This document shows positions 16,481-25,683 of a DNA stretch of 64,000 nucleotides, in pieces. Position 1 is the first letter of the stretch. Every line of letters starts with the position of its first letter. The stretch spans positions 1,550,001 to 1,614,000 of the forward strand of contig NZ_CP019449.1 in NCBI RefSeq assembly GCF_001984035.1. The letters are read 5' to 3'. The stretch is from Sphingopyxis sp. QXT-31 (GTDB lineage Bacteria > Pseudomonadota > Alphaproteobacteria > Sphingomonadales > Sphingomonadaceae). A program made the position numbers and the translations under genes. The notes beneath the pieces are model-generated. The model saw nothing but the letters and a program-made list of their open reading frames with translations. It searched no databases and was not told where the DNA came from.

Positions 16481-17005
16481 ATGCCGATCGACGAAAACCT
16501 GGAATTCAAACCGGTCCGCATCGCGGTCCTGACCATTTCGGACAGCCGCAGTGCAGCCGACGACAAATCGGGCGATACGCTCGTCGAACTGCTCACCGCC
16601 GCGGGCCATATCCTCGCCGACCGCGCGATCATCCGCGACGAAAAATCGCTGATCGTCTCGCGCCTCCACAACTGGATCGACGACCCCGCGGTCGACGTCG
16701 CGATCACCACCGGCGGCACCGGCGTCACCGGCCGCGACGTCACGCCCGAGGCGCTGCACGCGCTCGACGGCAAGCACATCCCCGGCTTCGGCGAACTCTT
16801 CCGCTGGTTGAGCTACCAGACGATCGGCACCTCGACGATCCAGTCGCGCGCCTGCGCGGTGGTCGCGCGCGGCACCTATATCTTCGCGCTCCCCGGCTCG
16901 ACGGGAGCGGTCAAGGACGCGTGGAACGGCATCTTGTCGACCCAGCTGGACTCTCGGCACAAGCCCTGCAACTTCGTCGACCTCATCCCGCGGTTGACCG
17001 AGTAA
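16481..17005 (+). CDS. moaB: Molybdenum cofactor biosynthesis protein B
   Basis: A 174-residue MoaB/Mog-fold protein. VLTISDSRSAADDKSGDTL near the N-terminus, the nucleotide/molybdopterin loop TTGGTGVTGRDVTPEAL (about residues 74-90) and FALPGSTGAVKDAW are diagnostic. MoaB/Mog proteins adenylylate molybdopterin before Mo insertion, though the role of MoaB itself is debated. It follows the transglycosylase gene by 4 bp. moaC and moeA lie far away at 40.5-42.2 kb. Confidence 0.93.
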   Translation: MPIDENLEFKPVRIAVLTISDSRSAADDKSGDTLVELLTAAGHILADRAIIRDEKSLIVSRLHNWIDDPAVDVAITTGGTGVTGRDVTPEALHALDGKHIPGFGELFRWLSYQTIGTSTIQSRACAVVARGTYIFALPGSTGAVKDAWNGILSTQLDSRHKPCNFVDLIPRLTE

Positions 17006-17015
17006 CACCCATATC

Positions 17016-17151
17016 GTCATCCCCGCGGAAGCGGGGATCCAGCTTATTCCTTCTTCGTGCCTTTGCGCCTTTGCGTGAGATTTTTTCTGGTTTCACGCAA
17101 AGGCGCAAAGGCACGAAGAAGCGAACCGATGCCCGCTTCGCGGGAACGACA
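17016..17151. repeat. Composite palindromic element with a perfect 28-bp inverted repeat
   Basis: Between moaB and the radical SAM gene, arms 17051-17078 and 17093-17120 are perfect inverted copies of 28 bp around a 14-nt T-rich loop. They contain the doubled unit CTTTGCGC-CTTTGCG. The structure is embedded between two halves of another common repeat (GTCATCCCCGCGGAAGCGGGG from 17016, and CCCGCTTCGCGGGAACGAC to about 17149). This looks like one extragenic repeat inserted into another. As RNA it would form a very stable hairpin. Confidence 0.85.
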
Positions 17152-17160
17152 ACCACAAAT

Positions 17161-17175
17161 GTTCTTCCTTTGTTC
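17161..17175 (+). promoter_or_regulatory. LexA operator (SOS box) upstream of the radical SAM gene
   Basis: GTTC-TTCCTTT-GTTC is an exact match to the alphaproteobacterial LexA site GTTC-N7-GTTC and ends 24 bp before the GTG start at 17200. It has the same form as the site in front of lexA at 42168-42182. The surrounding bases are AT-rich relative to the genome (ATGTTCTTCC...TCTAAAC), as expected for a promoter. Confidence 0.65.
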
Positions 17176-17199
17176 TAAACAAGGCGATATCCTCCACCC

Positions 17200-18288
17200 G
17201 TGGAATCGCCCAAACCCCTTCCCCCCATCGCCGGCCGCGGCGCGCCGACCAATCTTCGCCCGACGCGCACCGGCTCGCTCGGCCGCGAGGCCGACGGCGA
17301 CTGGCTCGACGAATCCGAAACGATCGACGGCGCCGCGCCGCGGCTGCGCACCACGGTCACCGTCGAGCACCCCAAGACGATCATTTCGCGCAACGCCTCG
17401 CCCGACATCGGCTTCGACCGCTCGATCAACCCCTATCGCGGCTGCGAGCATGGCTGCATCTATTGCTTCGCGCGCCCGACCCACGCCTTCCACGACCTCT
17501 CGCCCGGGCTCGATTTCGAGAGCAGGCTCTTCGCCAAGCCCGACGCCGCGACGCTGCTGCGCGCCGAGCTCGCCAAGCGCAATTACAAGGCCGCGCCACT
17601 GGCGATCGGCACCAACACCGACGGCTACCAGCCGATCGAGCGCGAATGGGGCATCACCCGCGGCGTGATCGAGGTGCTGGCCGAGACCAGACACCCGCTG
17701 ATCGTCACCACCAAGTCCGACCGCATCCTCCGCGACATCGACCTCTTGAGCCGGATGGCGAAGGACGGCCTCGTCGGCGTCGCGGTCTCGGTCACCAGCC
17801 TCGATCCCGCCCTCGCGCGCACGCTCGAACCGCGCGCCCCGCATCCGCGCCGCCGCCTCGCCGCGATCCGCGCGCTCATCGACGCCGGCGTGCCGACGCA
17901 AGTCAATATCTCGCCGATCATCCCCGCGATCACCGATCATGAGATTGAGGCCATTATGAAAGCGGCCGCCGAGGCCGGCGCGATCCGGGCGTCTTACATC
18001 CTCATGCGCCTGCCGTTCGAGGTCGCGCCTTTGTTCCGCGCCTGGCTCGCCGCTCACTACCCCGACCGCGCCGACAAGGTCATGCACATGGTCCAGGACA
18101 TCCGCGGCGGCCGCGACAACGACCCCAATTTCTTCACCCGCATGAAGGGCCACGGCGTCTGGGCGCAGCTCATCCGCACCCGCGTCAAACGCGCCGCGCG
18201 CGCGCATGGCATGGACGGAAGCTTCCCCCCGATCCGCAGCGACCTGTTCCGCCCGCCCGAACGCGAGGGGCAGATGGAGCTGTTTTGA
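17200..18288 (+). CDS. PA0069-family radical SAM protein (SplB-like)
   Basis: A 362-residue radical SAM enzyme with the cluster motif CEHGCIYC (Cys 82, 86, 89; CX3CX2C) in a YRGCEHGCIYCFARPTH context shared with spore photoproduct lyase-like and PA0069-family proteins. It continues with IGTNTDGYQPIE, LIVTTKSDRILRDIDLL and ANISPIIPAITD-like strands of the TIM barrel. The substrate of the family is unknown. A LexA box 25 bp upstream suggests DNA-damage control, which fits the SplB resemblance (inference). Start GTG 17200 was chosen by reading-frame limits and proximity to the promoter. Confidence 0.88.
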   Translation: MESPKPLPPIAGRGAPTNLRPTRTGSLGREADGDWLDESETIDGAAPRLRTTVTVEHPKTIISRNASPDIGFDRSINPYRGCEHGCIYCFARPTHAFHDLSPGLDFESRLFAKPDAATLLRAELAKRNYKAAPLAIGTNTDGYQPIEREWGITRGVIEVLAETRHPLIVTTKSDRILRDIDLLSRMAKDGLVGVAVSVTSLDPALARTLEPRAPHPRRRLAAIRALIDAGVPTQVNISPIIPAITDHEIEAIMKAAAEAGAIRASYILMRLPFEVAPLFRAWLAAHYPDRADKVMHMVQDIRGGRDNDPNFFTRMKGHGVWAQLIRTRVKRAARAHGMDGSFPPIRSDLFRPPEREGQMELF

Positions 18289-18302
18289 AACTTACTCCAA
18301 AT

Positions 18303-18389
18303 CCGTTCGTGCTGAGCCTGTCGAAGCACCGTTCTTTCTTGTGACGTTCGCAGAAAAGGACGGCCCTTCGACAAGCTCAGGGCAAACGG
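18303..18389. repeat. Extragenic palindromic element (CTTCGACAAGCTCAG type)
   Basis: CCGTTCGTGCTGAGCCTGTC (from 18303) and an inverted, imperfect copy containing CTTCGACAAGCTCAGG (18366-18389) flank about 40 bp. It sits between the convergent radical SAM and acyl-CoA ligase genes. This type is very common in sphingomonads. Confidence 0.75.
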
Positions 18390-18400
18390 GATTTAGGGAT

Positions 18401-20005
18401 TCACGCCCCCACCAGCGACTTCAGCTTATAGTCCTTGTAATCGTCGCGGATTTGGCGCTTCAATATCTTGCCCGTCGCGGTGTGCGGCAGTTCGTCGACG
18501 AAGACCACCTCGTCGGGCAGCCACCATTTGGCGACCTTGTCCTTGAGATAATCGACGATCACCGCCTCGCTCGTCTCGGCGCCCGGCTTCTTGACGATCA
18601 GCAGGATCGGGCGTTCGTCCCATTTGGGATGATAGACCCCGACGGCGGCCGCTTCCTGCACCCCCGGCGCGCCGACCGCGGCGTTTTCGAGCTCGATCGA
18701 CGAAATCCATTCGCCGCCCGACTTGATCACGTCCTTCGCGCGGTCGGTGATCTGCATGACTCCGTCGGGGTGGATCACCGCGACGTCGCCGGTGTCGAAC
18801 CAGCCGTCGTCGTCCGAGGCATCCTCATCGGCGCGGAAATAGCGCTGGATGATCCACGGCCCGCGGATCTGCAGCCGCCCGCTCGTTTCGCCATCGCGCG
18901 GCAGCAGCGCGCCGTGGTCGTCGACCGTGCGCAGCTCGACGCCGAAGGGCGGGCAGCCCTGCTTGGCGACATTGTCGACCTTCTCGTCGAAGCTCATCGC
19001 GTCCCAGTTCCACGGCCGCTTGCCCATCGTCCCGATCGGCGAGGTCTCGGTCATGCCCCAGGCGTGCGCGACCTCGATATCGTCGCGCATGAAGCGCTCG
19101 ATCATCGCGCGCGGGCATGCCGAACCGCCGATGATGACGCGCTTCAGCTTGCCGTAACCGATGCCCGCCTGATCCATATGCGCGAACATCGCGATCCACA
19201 CCGTTGGAACCCCCGCGCTGTGCGTCACGCCCTCGGCGTGGATCAGGTCGCAGAGAATTTGCGCATCGTTGCTCGCCGAAAAGACCAGCTTCGCCCCCAC
19301 CGTCGCCGCGGCGAAGGGGATGCCCCAGCTGTTGGCGTGGAACATCGGCACGATCGGCAGCACGACGCTGCGGTTCGACATGTCGAACACGTCGGGCTGG
19401 ATCTCGGTGGTCGCGGGGATGACGTTCGAGCGATGCTCGTAGAGCACGCCCTTGGGATTGCCCGTCGTCCCGCTGGTGTAGCAGAGGCCCACCGGATCGC
19501 GCTCGTCGAGCGCCACCCACTGGAAGCTGCCGTCCTCAGCATCGATGAGGTCGCGGTAGGAGAGATAGCCGTCCTGCGTCGGCGCATCGAACAGGATGAA
19601 ATGCTCGACCGTCGGCAATTGCGGGCGTAGCCGCTCGACGATCGGCAGGAACATCGCGTCGAAGAACAGCACCCGGTCCTCGGCATGGTTGATGATGTAG
19701 ACGAGCTGCTCGTCGAACAGCCGCGGGTTCACCGTATGCAGCACGCCGCCCATGCCCGCACTGCCGTACCAGCTGACGAGGTGATGGCCATGGTTCATCG
19801 CCAGCGTCGCGATGCGGTCGCCCTTGGTCAACCCCAGCCGCGTCATCGCCGCGGCGAAGCGCCGCGCGTCCTTGCCCACCTCGCCCCAGGTCGAGCGCGT
19901 CATGCTGCCGTCGGCCCAGCGCGACACGATCTCGCGCCCGCCATGCTCGCGCGCGGCGTGGTCGATCAGGCTGGTGACGAGTAACGGCTGACCCTGCATT
20001 CCCAT
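18401..20005 (-). CDS. Fatty acyl-CoA ligase (medium/long chain, AMP-forming)
   Basis: A 534-residue ANL-superfamily adenylate-forming enzyme. Motifs: P-loop [19 protein letters not shown] (about residue 175), [31 protein letters not shown] and the C-terminal [17 protein letters not shown]. Overall similarity is to FadD/AlkK-type ligases that activate fatty acids for beta-oxidation. Start ATG 20005 has AGAGGA 7 nt upstream. It lies 60 bp downstream of dnaE, on the same strand. A link to the ETF-QO and CoA-transferase genes in the window is metabolic, not positional. Confidence 0.92.
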   Translation of the reverse strand: MGMQGQPLLVTSLIDHAAREHGGREIVSRWADGSMTRSTWGEVGKDARRFAAAMTRLGLTKGDRIATLAMNHGHHLVSWYGSAGMGGVLHTVNPRLFDEQLVYIINHAEDRVLFFDAMFLPIVERLRPQLPTVEHFILFDAPTQDGYLSYRDLIDAEDGSFQWVALDERDPVGLCYTSGTTGNPKGVLYEHRSNVIPATTEIQPDVFDMSNRSVVLPIVPMFHANSWGIPFAAATVGAKLVFSASNDAQILCDLIHAEGVTHSAGVPTVWIAMFAHMDQAGIGYGKLKRVIIGGSACPRAMIERFMRDDIEVAHAWGMTETSPIGTMGKRPWNWDAMSFDEKVDNVAKQGCPPFGVELRTVDDHGALLPRDGETSGRLQIRGPWIIQRYFRADEDASDDDGWFDTGDVAVIHPDGVMQITDRAKDVIKSGGEWISSIELENAAVGAPGVQEAAAVGVYHPKWDERPILLIVKKPGAETSEAVIVDYLKDKVAKWWLPDEVVFVDELPHTATGKILKRQIRDDYKDYKLKSLVGA

Positions 20006-20065
20006 TTCGGCATCCTCTTTGTGGTTTTGCCTTGGATAAGGCCGAGGATGCGATGGGCGCAAGCG

Positions 20066-23000
20066 CTATCCGCGCACGCGGAAATCCTTGGGCGCCGCGA
20101 GCGACAGCTTGGGCTCCACCAGCCCAGCGACCAGTTCGAGCCGCGCGACGAGATCAGGGTCGAGCGCGAAGCGGCGGCCGAGATTGATGCGGATGTCGCG
20201 CCCGGTATCGGGATCGGCCGTGGTGACGATGATCGCCCCGCGCGCATCGTCGCGCCGCTCGGCCAGCCGTGCCAGCTCGGTCACCGCCTCGGCCGCCTCG
20301 ATCCGGCATTCGAGCTGCAGCGCCGCGGTCGCCGCGATGTCGGCAAGCGGCTGCGCGCCGCGCACCGTGACGCGCGGCGTCTCCTCGCCCTCGAGCAGGT
20401 CGAGCTCGACCGACAGCATCGCGCAGCCGCCGAAACCCGCGAGCGTTTCCAGGACCTTGCCCGCGCCCTCGTCGAAGCAGCTCGACTGGAACTGCCCACT
20501 GCGGTCCGACAGGGTCAAATTGAGGAAGCGGTTGCCGCGCTGCGACACGCGCGGGCGCGCGCTTTCGACCATCGCCGCCATCATCATCGGGATGCGCGTC
20601 CCCGGGCTCATCGCCACATTGGCGCAGATATCGCCATAGCTGCGCGCGCCGCGCGCGGCGACGATCGCCTCATATTGCTCGACCGGATGCGCCGAGAAAT
20701 AGAAGCCGAAGGCCTCCTTCTCGCGCGTCATCCGTTCACCCAGCGTCCAGGGCTCGGCCGCGGGCAATTGCAGCGCGGGCGCGAGGTCCACGTCGCCGCC
20801 GAACAGCCCGCCCTGTCCCGTCGAGCGCTCGTGTGCCGAATTGTTCGCGCAGGCGAGCAGCGCCTCGGCCCCCGCATAAGCGCGCGGCCGCTCCGGCTCG
20901 ACGGGGTCGAAAGCCCCCGCCCCCGCCAACGCCTCGATCTGCCGCCGGTTGAGCTGCTTCGGATCGATCCGCCCGGCAAAATCGTCGAGGCTCGCAAAAT
21001 CGCCATGCGCGCGGCGCTCGGCGACCAGCGCCTCCATTGCCTTCTCGCCGACGCCCTTTAATGCGCCGAGCGCATAGCGCACCGCCAGCTCGCCATCGGC
21101 CTCGCCGACCGAGAAATCGGCCTCGCTGTCGTTGATCGACGGCGGCGCGATGCCGACGTTCAGGCGGCGCATGTCGTCGATGAAGATCGAGAGTTTGTCG
21201 GTCTGATGGCTGTCGAACGACATCGATGCCGCGAAGAATTCGTGCGGATGGTGCGCCTTCAGCCACGCCGTCTGGTACGACAGCAGCGCATAGGCGGCGG
21301 CATGGCTCTTGTTGAAGCCGTAGCCCGCGAATTTGTCGATCAAGTCGAACAGCTCGTTCGCGGCCTTCGCGTCGATGCCGTTGTGCTCGCCGCAGCCCTT
21401 GACGAAGGTGTCGCGCTGCGCGTCCATCTCCGCCTGCACCTTCTTGCCCATCGCGCGGCGCAGCAGGTCGGCGCCGCCGAGGCTGTAGCCGGCCAGGATC
21501 TGCGCAGCCTGCATCACCTGTTCCTGATAGACGAAGATGCCGTATGTTTCGGCAAGGATGCCCTCGAGCAGGGGATGCGGATAGGCGATCGGCTCGCGCC
21601 CGTTCTTGCGCGCGCCGAACAGCGGAATATTGTCCATCGGCCCCGGACGATAGAGCGCGACGAGCGCGATGATGTCGCCGAAATTGGTCGGTTTCACCGC
21701 CGACAGCGTGCGTCGCATGCCTTCGGATTCCAGCTGAAACACCCCGACCGTCTCGCCGCGCTGGAGCAGCTCGTAGACCGCCGTGTCGTCCCAGGCGAGC
21801 GCGTCGAGATCGACGTCGATCCCGCGCAGCGCGAGCAATCGCCGCGCTTCCTTCAGCACCGACAGCGTCTTGAGGCCTAGGAAGTCGAATTTCACCAGCC
21901 CCGCGCTCTCGACATATTTCATGTCGAACTGCGTCACCGGCATGTCCGAGCGCGGGTCGCGATAGAGCGGGACGAGCTGGTCGAGCGGCCGGTCGCCGAT
22001 CACCACGCCCGCGGCGTGGGTCGAGCTGTGCCGCGGCAGGCCCTCCAGCTGGCGCGCCATATCGAACAGCCGCCGCACCCCGTCGTCCTGCTTATATTCG
22101 GTCATCAGCTCGGACACGCCGTTCAGCGCGCGGTCGAGCGTCCACGGGTCGGTCGGATGGTTGGGCACCAGCTTCGCGAGCCGGTCGACCTGGCCATAGC
22201 TCATCTGCAGCACGCGGCCGGTGTCCTTGAGCACCGCGCGCGCCTTCAGCTTACCGAAGGTGATGATCTGCGCGACGGTGTCGCGGCCGTATTTCTCCTG
22301 GACGTAGCGGATCACCTCGCCGCGCCGCGTTTCGCAAAAGTCGATGTCGAAGTCGGGCATCGACACGCGCTCGGGGTTGAGGAAGCGCTCGAAGAGCAAG
22401 CCAAGCTTGAGGGGATCGAGGTCGGTAATCGTCAGCGCCCAGGCGACGACGCTGCCCGCGCCCGACCCGCGCCCCGGCCCGACCGGGATATCGTGCGTCT
22501 TCGCCCATTTGATGAAGTCGGCGACGATCAGGAAATAGCCGGGAAAGCCCATCTGGACGATGACCCCGACCTCGAAATCGAGCCGCTCGACATAGGCCTG
22601 GCGGTCCTCGGCCGACAGATCGGGGATCAACGCGAGTCGCGCTTCCAGCCCCGCGCGCGCGTCGGCGGCGAGCTGCGCCGCCTCGCCCTCGCGGTCGCCC
22701 GCAAGGCTCGGCAGGATCGGCGCGCGCTTCGGCGCCATATAGGCGCAGCGCTGCGCGATCACGACGCTGTTGCGGATCGCCTCCGGCAGGTCCGAGAAGG
22801 CATCCTCCATCGCCTCGGCGGGCTTCAGCCACGCCTCGGGGCTCGACACGCGCCGGTCCTCGCTCTCGACATAGGCCGATTGCGCGATGCACAGCATCGC
22901 ATCGTGCGCAGCGTGGAACTGCGGCTCGACGAAGGACGCCGGGTTGGTCGCGACCAGCGGCAAAGCGCGCGCATAGGCCATTTCGACCAGCGCCTTTTCG

Positions 23001-23557
23001 GCCGCCTTCTCCCCCGCATCACCGCGCCGCGACAATTCGATATAGAGCCGCTCGCCGAACAGCGCTTCCAGCTGCTCGACATAATCCTCCGCCGCCGACT
23101 GCTGCTCGCCCGCCAGCAGCCGGACCAGCGCGCCCTCGCCGCCGCCGGTCAGGCAGATCAGCCCGTCGGTCCGCCCCGCGAGCGACGCCAGGGTGACATG
23201 CGGGTCCTGCTCGACCGGCCGCCCGAGATGCGCCGCCGAAACCAGCGCGCACAGATTGTCGTACCCTTTTTCATGCTGCGCATAGAGCGCGATCCAGTCG
23301 ATCTGCGGCGCGCCATTGGCAAGCCGCGGCCCTGGCCGCGCGACGCTGAGGAACACCCCGACGATCGGCTGGACGCCCGCGGCCTGGCACGCCTCGCCGA
23401 ACGCCATCGCGCCATAGAGCCCGTTGCGGTCGCAGATCGCGATCGCCGGAAAGCCGCGCTCGCGCGCCGCCTTGGCAATCGCCTTGGGGTCGATCGCCCC
23501 TTCGAGCATGGTGTAGCTGGAAAAGACGCGGAGCGGGACAAAGGGGCTGTAGGCCAT
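20066..23557 (-). CDS. dnaE: DNA polymerase III alpha subunit
   Basis: A 1163-residue replicative polymerase, the normal DnaE1 length. Order: N-terminal PHP domain (1-270), palm with the catalytic aspartates in MPDFDIDFCETRRGE (about residue 400) and VKFDFLGLKTL, fingers (GRGSGAGSVVAWAL, HAAGVVIGD), a helix-hairpin-helix GALKGVGEKAM, an OB-fold region and a C-terminal tau-binding part. In the PHP domain the usual metal-binding HxH and DH positions read LRVFSSY and CDRNG, so PHP exonuclease activity is probably lost and proofreading left to a separate DnaQ. Minus strand, followed by the acyl-CoA ligase gene. Confidence 0.97.
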   Translation of the reverse strand: MAYSPFVPLRVFSSYTMLEGAIDPKAIAKAARERGFPAIAICDRNGLYGAMAFGEACQAAGVQPIVGVFLSVARPGPRLANGAPQIDWIALYAQHEKGYDNLCALVSAAHLGRPVEQDPHVTLASLAGRTDGLICLTGGGEGALVRLLAGEQQSAAEDYVEQLEALFGERLYIELSRRGDAGEKAAEKALVEMAYARALPLVATNPASFVEPQFHAAHDAMLCIAQSAYVESEDRRVSSPEAWLKPAEAMEDAFSDLPEAIRNSVVIAQRCAYMAPKRAPILPSLAGDREGEAAQLAADARAGLEARLALIPDLSAEDRQAYVERLDFEVGVIVQMGFPGYFLIVADFIKWAKTHDIPVGPGRGSGAGSVVAWALTITDLDPLKLGLLFERFLNPERVSMPDFDIDFCETRRGEVIRYVQEKYGRDTVAQIITFGKLKARAVLKDTGRVLQMSYGQVDRLAKLVPNHPTDPWTLDRALNGVSELMTEYKQDDGVRRLFDMARQLEGLPRHSSTHAAGVVIGDRPLDQLVPLYRDPRSDMPVTQFDMKYVESAGLVKFDFLGLKTLSVLKEARRLLALRGIDVDLDALAWDDTAVYELLQRGETVGVFQLESEGMRRTLSAVKPTNFGDIIALVALYRPGPMDNIPLFGARKNGREPIAYPHPLLEGILAETYGIFVYQEQVMQAAQILAGYSLGGADLLRRAMGKKVQAEMDAQRDTFVKGCGEHNGIDAKAANELFDLIDKFAGYGFNKSHAAAYALLSYQTAWLKAHHPHEFFAASMSFDSHQTDKLSIFIDDMRRLNVGIAPPSINDSEADFSVGEADGELAVRYALGALKGVGEKAMEALVAERRAHGDFASLDDFAGRIDPKQLNRRQIEALAGAGAFDPVEPERPRAYAGAEALLACANNSAHERSTGQGGLFGGDVDLAPALQLPAAEPWTLGERMTREKEAFGFYFSAHPVEQYEAIVAARGARSYGDICANVAMSPGTRIPMMMAAMVESARPRVSQRGNRFLNLTLSDRSGQFQSSCFDEGAGKVLETLAGFGGCAMLSVELDLLEGEETPRVTVRGAQPLADIAATAALQLECRIEAAEAVTELARLAERRDDARGAIIVTTADPDTGRDIRINLGRRFALDPDLVARLELVAGLVEPKLSLAAPKDFRVRG

Positions 23558-23696
23558 CGGATGACGCTACCGTGACAACCGCGATTCGGCCATGCTCAAT
23601 CGCGCGCGCCGCGCCCGCCGATATGGCCTTTTCATTGCATCCGCGGACAATCCATGCCCCAATCGCCGCCATCGAAGCAGCAAGGGGAAAGTGACC

Positions 23697-24311
23697 ATGA
23701 GCAACGGTTCCGCCAGCCTGATCGCACGAGCCAAAGCCATGATCTTGCAGCCTAAAAGCGAGTGGCAGATCGTTGCGACCGAACCCGACTCGGCGCAGGG
23801 CATCTTCATGCGCTACGTCGTCCCCCTCGCCGCCATCGGCCCGATCGCCGGTTTCATCGGCATGCAGGTCTTCGGAATCCAGCTGTTCGGGGTCAGCTTC
23901 AAGCCCAGCCTGATGGCGGGCCTCACGCAGGCGATCGTCGGCTATCTGCTCGCACTCGTCTCGGTGGGGGTGGTCACCTTCATCATCGACGCGCTCGCGC
24001 CGTCGTTCGGCGGCACCTCAGACCGTACGCAGGCGATGAAGCTCGCGGCATATGCCGGGACCGCGGGCTATCTCGGCGGCATCTTCGGCATCGTCCCCGC
24101 CATCGCGGCGCTGGGTCTGCTCGCCAGCCTCTACGGCCTCTACCTGCTCTATCTGGGCGTCACCCCGGTGATGAAGGTGCCGCAGGACCGCGCGGTGGTC
24201 TTCGTGCTCATCCTCATCGTCGCGGCGATCGCCGCCTATTTCGTGATCGGCCTGATCACCGCCGCGATCACCGGCCCGATGATGGCGCCGCCGGCGGTGA
24301 CGGTAGGTTAG
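23697..24311 (+). CDS. Yip1-family inner-membrane protein
   Basis: A 204-residue protein with a short cytoplasmic N-terminus (MSNGSASLIARAKAMILQPKSEW..., typical of the bacterial Yip1 domain) and about five hydrophobic helices (about residues 38-60, 74-100, 118-150 and 160-190). Function unknown. ATG 23697 is preceded by AAGGGG. It is divergent from dnaE, with a 139-bp intergenic region. A repeat element follows it. Confidence 0.82.
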   Translation: MSNGSASLIARAKAMILQPKSEWQIVATEPDSAQGIFMRYVVPLAAIGPIAGFIGMQVFGIQLFGVSFKPSLMAGLTQAIVGYLLALVSVGVVTFIIDALAPSFGGTSDRTQAMKLAAYAGTAGYLGGIFGIVPAIAALGLLASLYGLYLLYLGVTPVMKVPQDRAVVFVLILIVAAIAAYFVIGLITAAITGPMMAPPAVTVG

Positions 24312-24333
24312 CGGCGGCGCTGCGCTCCAAAGC

Positions 24334-24491
24334 CCTCTCCCCTTCAGGGGAGAGGATAGCGCAGCTTGCTCCGTCAGGAGCTAGCGGAGCTTGGAGAGGG
24401 GCCTAGCCGCTGGCGGTCGCAAACCCCTCTCAACTCCGGCTAGGCAGTAAGCTGCCAAGCTTCTGTATCTCTCCCCTGAAGGGGAAAGAGC
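24334..24491. repeat. Extragenic palindromic element (CCTCTCCCCTTCAGGGG type)
   Basis: A near-perfect 22-bp palindrome (24334-24355) and a related copy at about 24469-24490 (CTCCCCTGAAGGGG) frame an interior with smaller palindromes such as GGCAGTAAGCTGCC. The plan is the same as in the element at 3811-3933. It lies between the convergent Yip1 and glutathione peroxidase genes. Confidence 0.7.
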
Positions 24492-24500
24492 AGAAGCCCC

Positions 24501-24977
24501 CTACCCCAGCAATTCCTCGATCTCTTTCCGCAGCTGCTCGGGCTTGGTCGTGGGTGCGTGGCGCGAGACGGTCTTGCCGTTGCGGTCGACCAGGAATTTG
24601 GTGAAGTTCCATTTGATCCCGCTGCCGAGCAGCCCGGTCTTTTCCTTCTTCAGATGCTTGAAGATCGGATCGGCATCGTCGCCATTGACGTCGATCTTCG
24701 CCATCAGCGGGAAGGACACGTCATAGGTCAGCGAGCAGAAGTTCGCGATTTCCTCGGCATTGCCCGGCTCCTGCGCGCCGAACTGGTTGCAGGGGAAAGC
24801 CAATATCTCCAGCCCGCGATCCTTGTAGTCGCGGTAGAGTTCCTCCAGCCCCTCATATTGCGGGGTAAAGCCGCATTTCGACGCGGTGTTGACGATCAGC
24901 AGCACCTTGCCCTTGTAGTCGGCGAGCGACTGCGTGCCGCCGCCCGGCAGTTTCGCCGAAAGATCGTAAAGTGCCAT
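24501..24977 (-). CDS. Glutathione peroxidase family thiol peroxidase
   Basis: A 158-residue enzyme with the peroxidatic residue as cysteine (NTASKCGFTPQYEGLEELY, Cys 35), the AFPCNQFGAQEPG motif with its Gln, and WNFTKFLVDRNG with the catalytic Trp and Asn. Non-selenium bacterial members usually reduce hydroperoxides with thioredoxin. It sits 31 bp downstream of lolD on the same strand, so it may share that transcript. Confidence 0.94.
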   Translation of the reverse strand: MALYDLSAKLPGGGTQSLADYKGKVLLIVNTASKCGFTPQYEGLEELYRDYKDRGLEILAFPCNQFGAQEPGNAEEIANFCSLTYDVSFPLMAKIDVNGDDADPIFKHLKKEKTGLLGSGIKWNFTKFLVDRNGKTVSRHAPTTKPEQLRKEIEELLG

Positions 24978-25008
24978 ATTCGTCTCCCCAGATGCCGATT
25001 GCCCGAAC

Positions 25009-25683
25009 CTACGCCTCGACGCGCCCTTCGTGCAAGCGCATCACGCGGTCCATCCGCGCCGCCAGCCGCTCATTGTGCGTCGCGACCAGCGCCGCCGAGC
25101 CATGGTCGCGCACCAGCGCGACGAACTGGTCGAACACGCGGTCCGCCGTCGCCTCGTCGAGATTGCCCGTGGGCTCGTCGGCGAGCACGAGCAGCGGCCG
25201 GTTCGCCAGCGCGCGCGCCACCGCGACGCGCTGCTGCTCGCCGCCCGACAGCTTGCTCGGCTTGTGGTGCAGCCGCTCGCCCAGCCCCAGCCGCGTCAGC
25301 AATTCCGCCGCGCGTTCCTCGGCCTCGGCCTGGCCCGTGCCGCGGATCAGCTGCGGCAGCACGACATTCTCGACCGCGTTGAAATCGGGCAGCAGATGGT
25401 GGAACTGATAGACGAAGCCGATCTTCTCGCGCCGCGTCGCGGTCCGCGCATCCTGGTCGAAGTGCGTCACATCCTCGCCGTCGATCATGATCTTGCCGCC
25501 GAAGCCGCCCTCGAGCAGACCCACCGCCTGCAACAACGTCGACTTTCCCGACCCCGAGGGCCCGAGCAACGCGACGATCTCGCCCGGGCGCAGCCGCGCA
25601 TCGACCCCGCGCAGCACGTCGATCCGCGCCCCGCCCTGCTCGAAATGCCGGGTCAACCCGACCAGTTGCAGCACGTCATTCAT
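25009..25683 (-). CDS. lolD: Lipoprotein-releasing system ATPase
   Basis: A 224-residue ABC ATPase: Walker [13 protein letters not shown], signature [15 protein letters not shown], Walker [15 protein letters not shown] and switch His in VATHNERLA. It starts inside the end of the permease gene (8-bp overlap), so the two are coupled. It powers release of outer-membrane lipoproteins from the inner membrane to LolA. FQ-loop region: [17 protein letters not shown]. Confidence 0.95.
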   Translation of the reverse strand: MNDVLQLVGLTRHFEQGGARIDVLRGVDARLRPGEIVALLGPSGSGKSTLLQAVGLLEGGFGGKIMIDGEDVTHFDQDARTATRREKIGFVYQFHHLLPDFNAVENVVLPQLIRGTGQAEAEERAAELLTRLGLGERLHHKPSKLSGGEQQRVAVARALANRPLLVLADEPTGNLDEATADRVFDQFVALVRDHGSAALVATHNERLAARMDRVMRLHEGRVEA

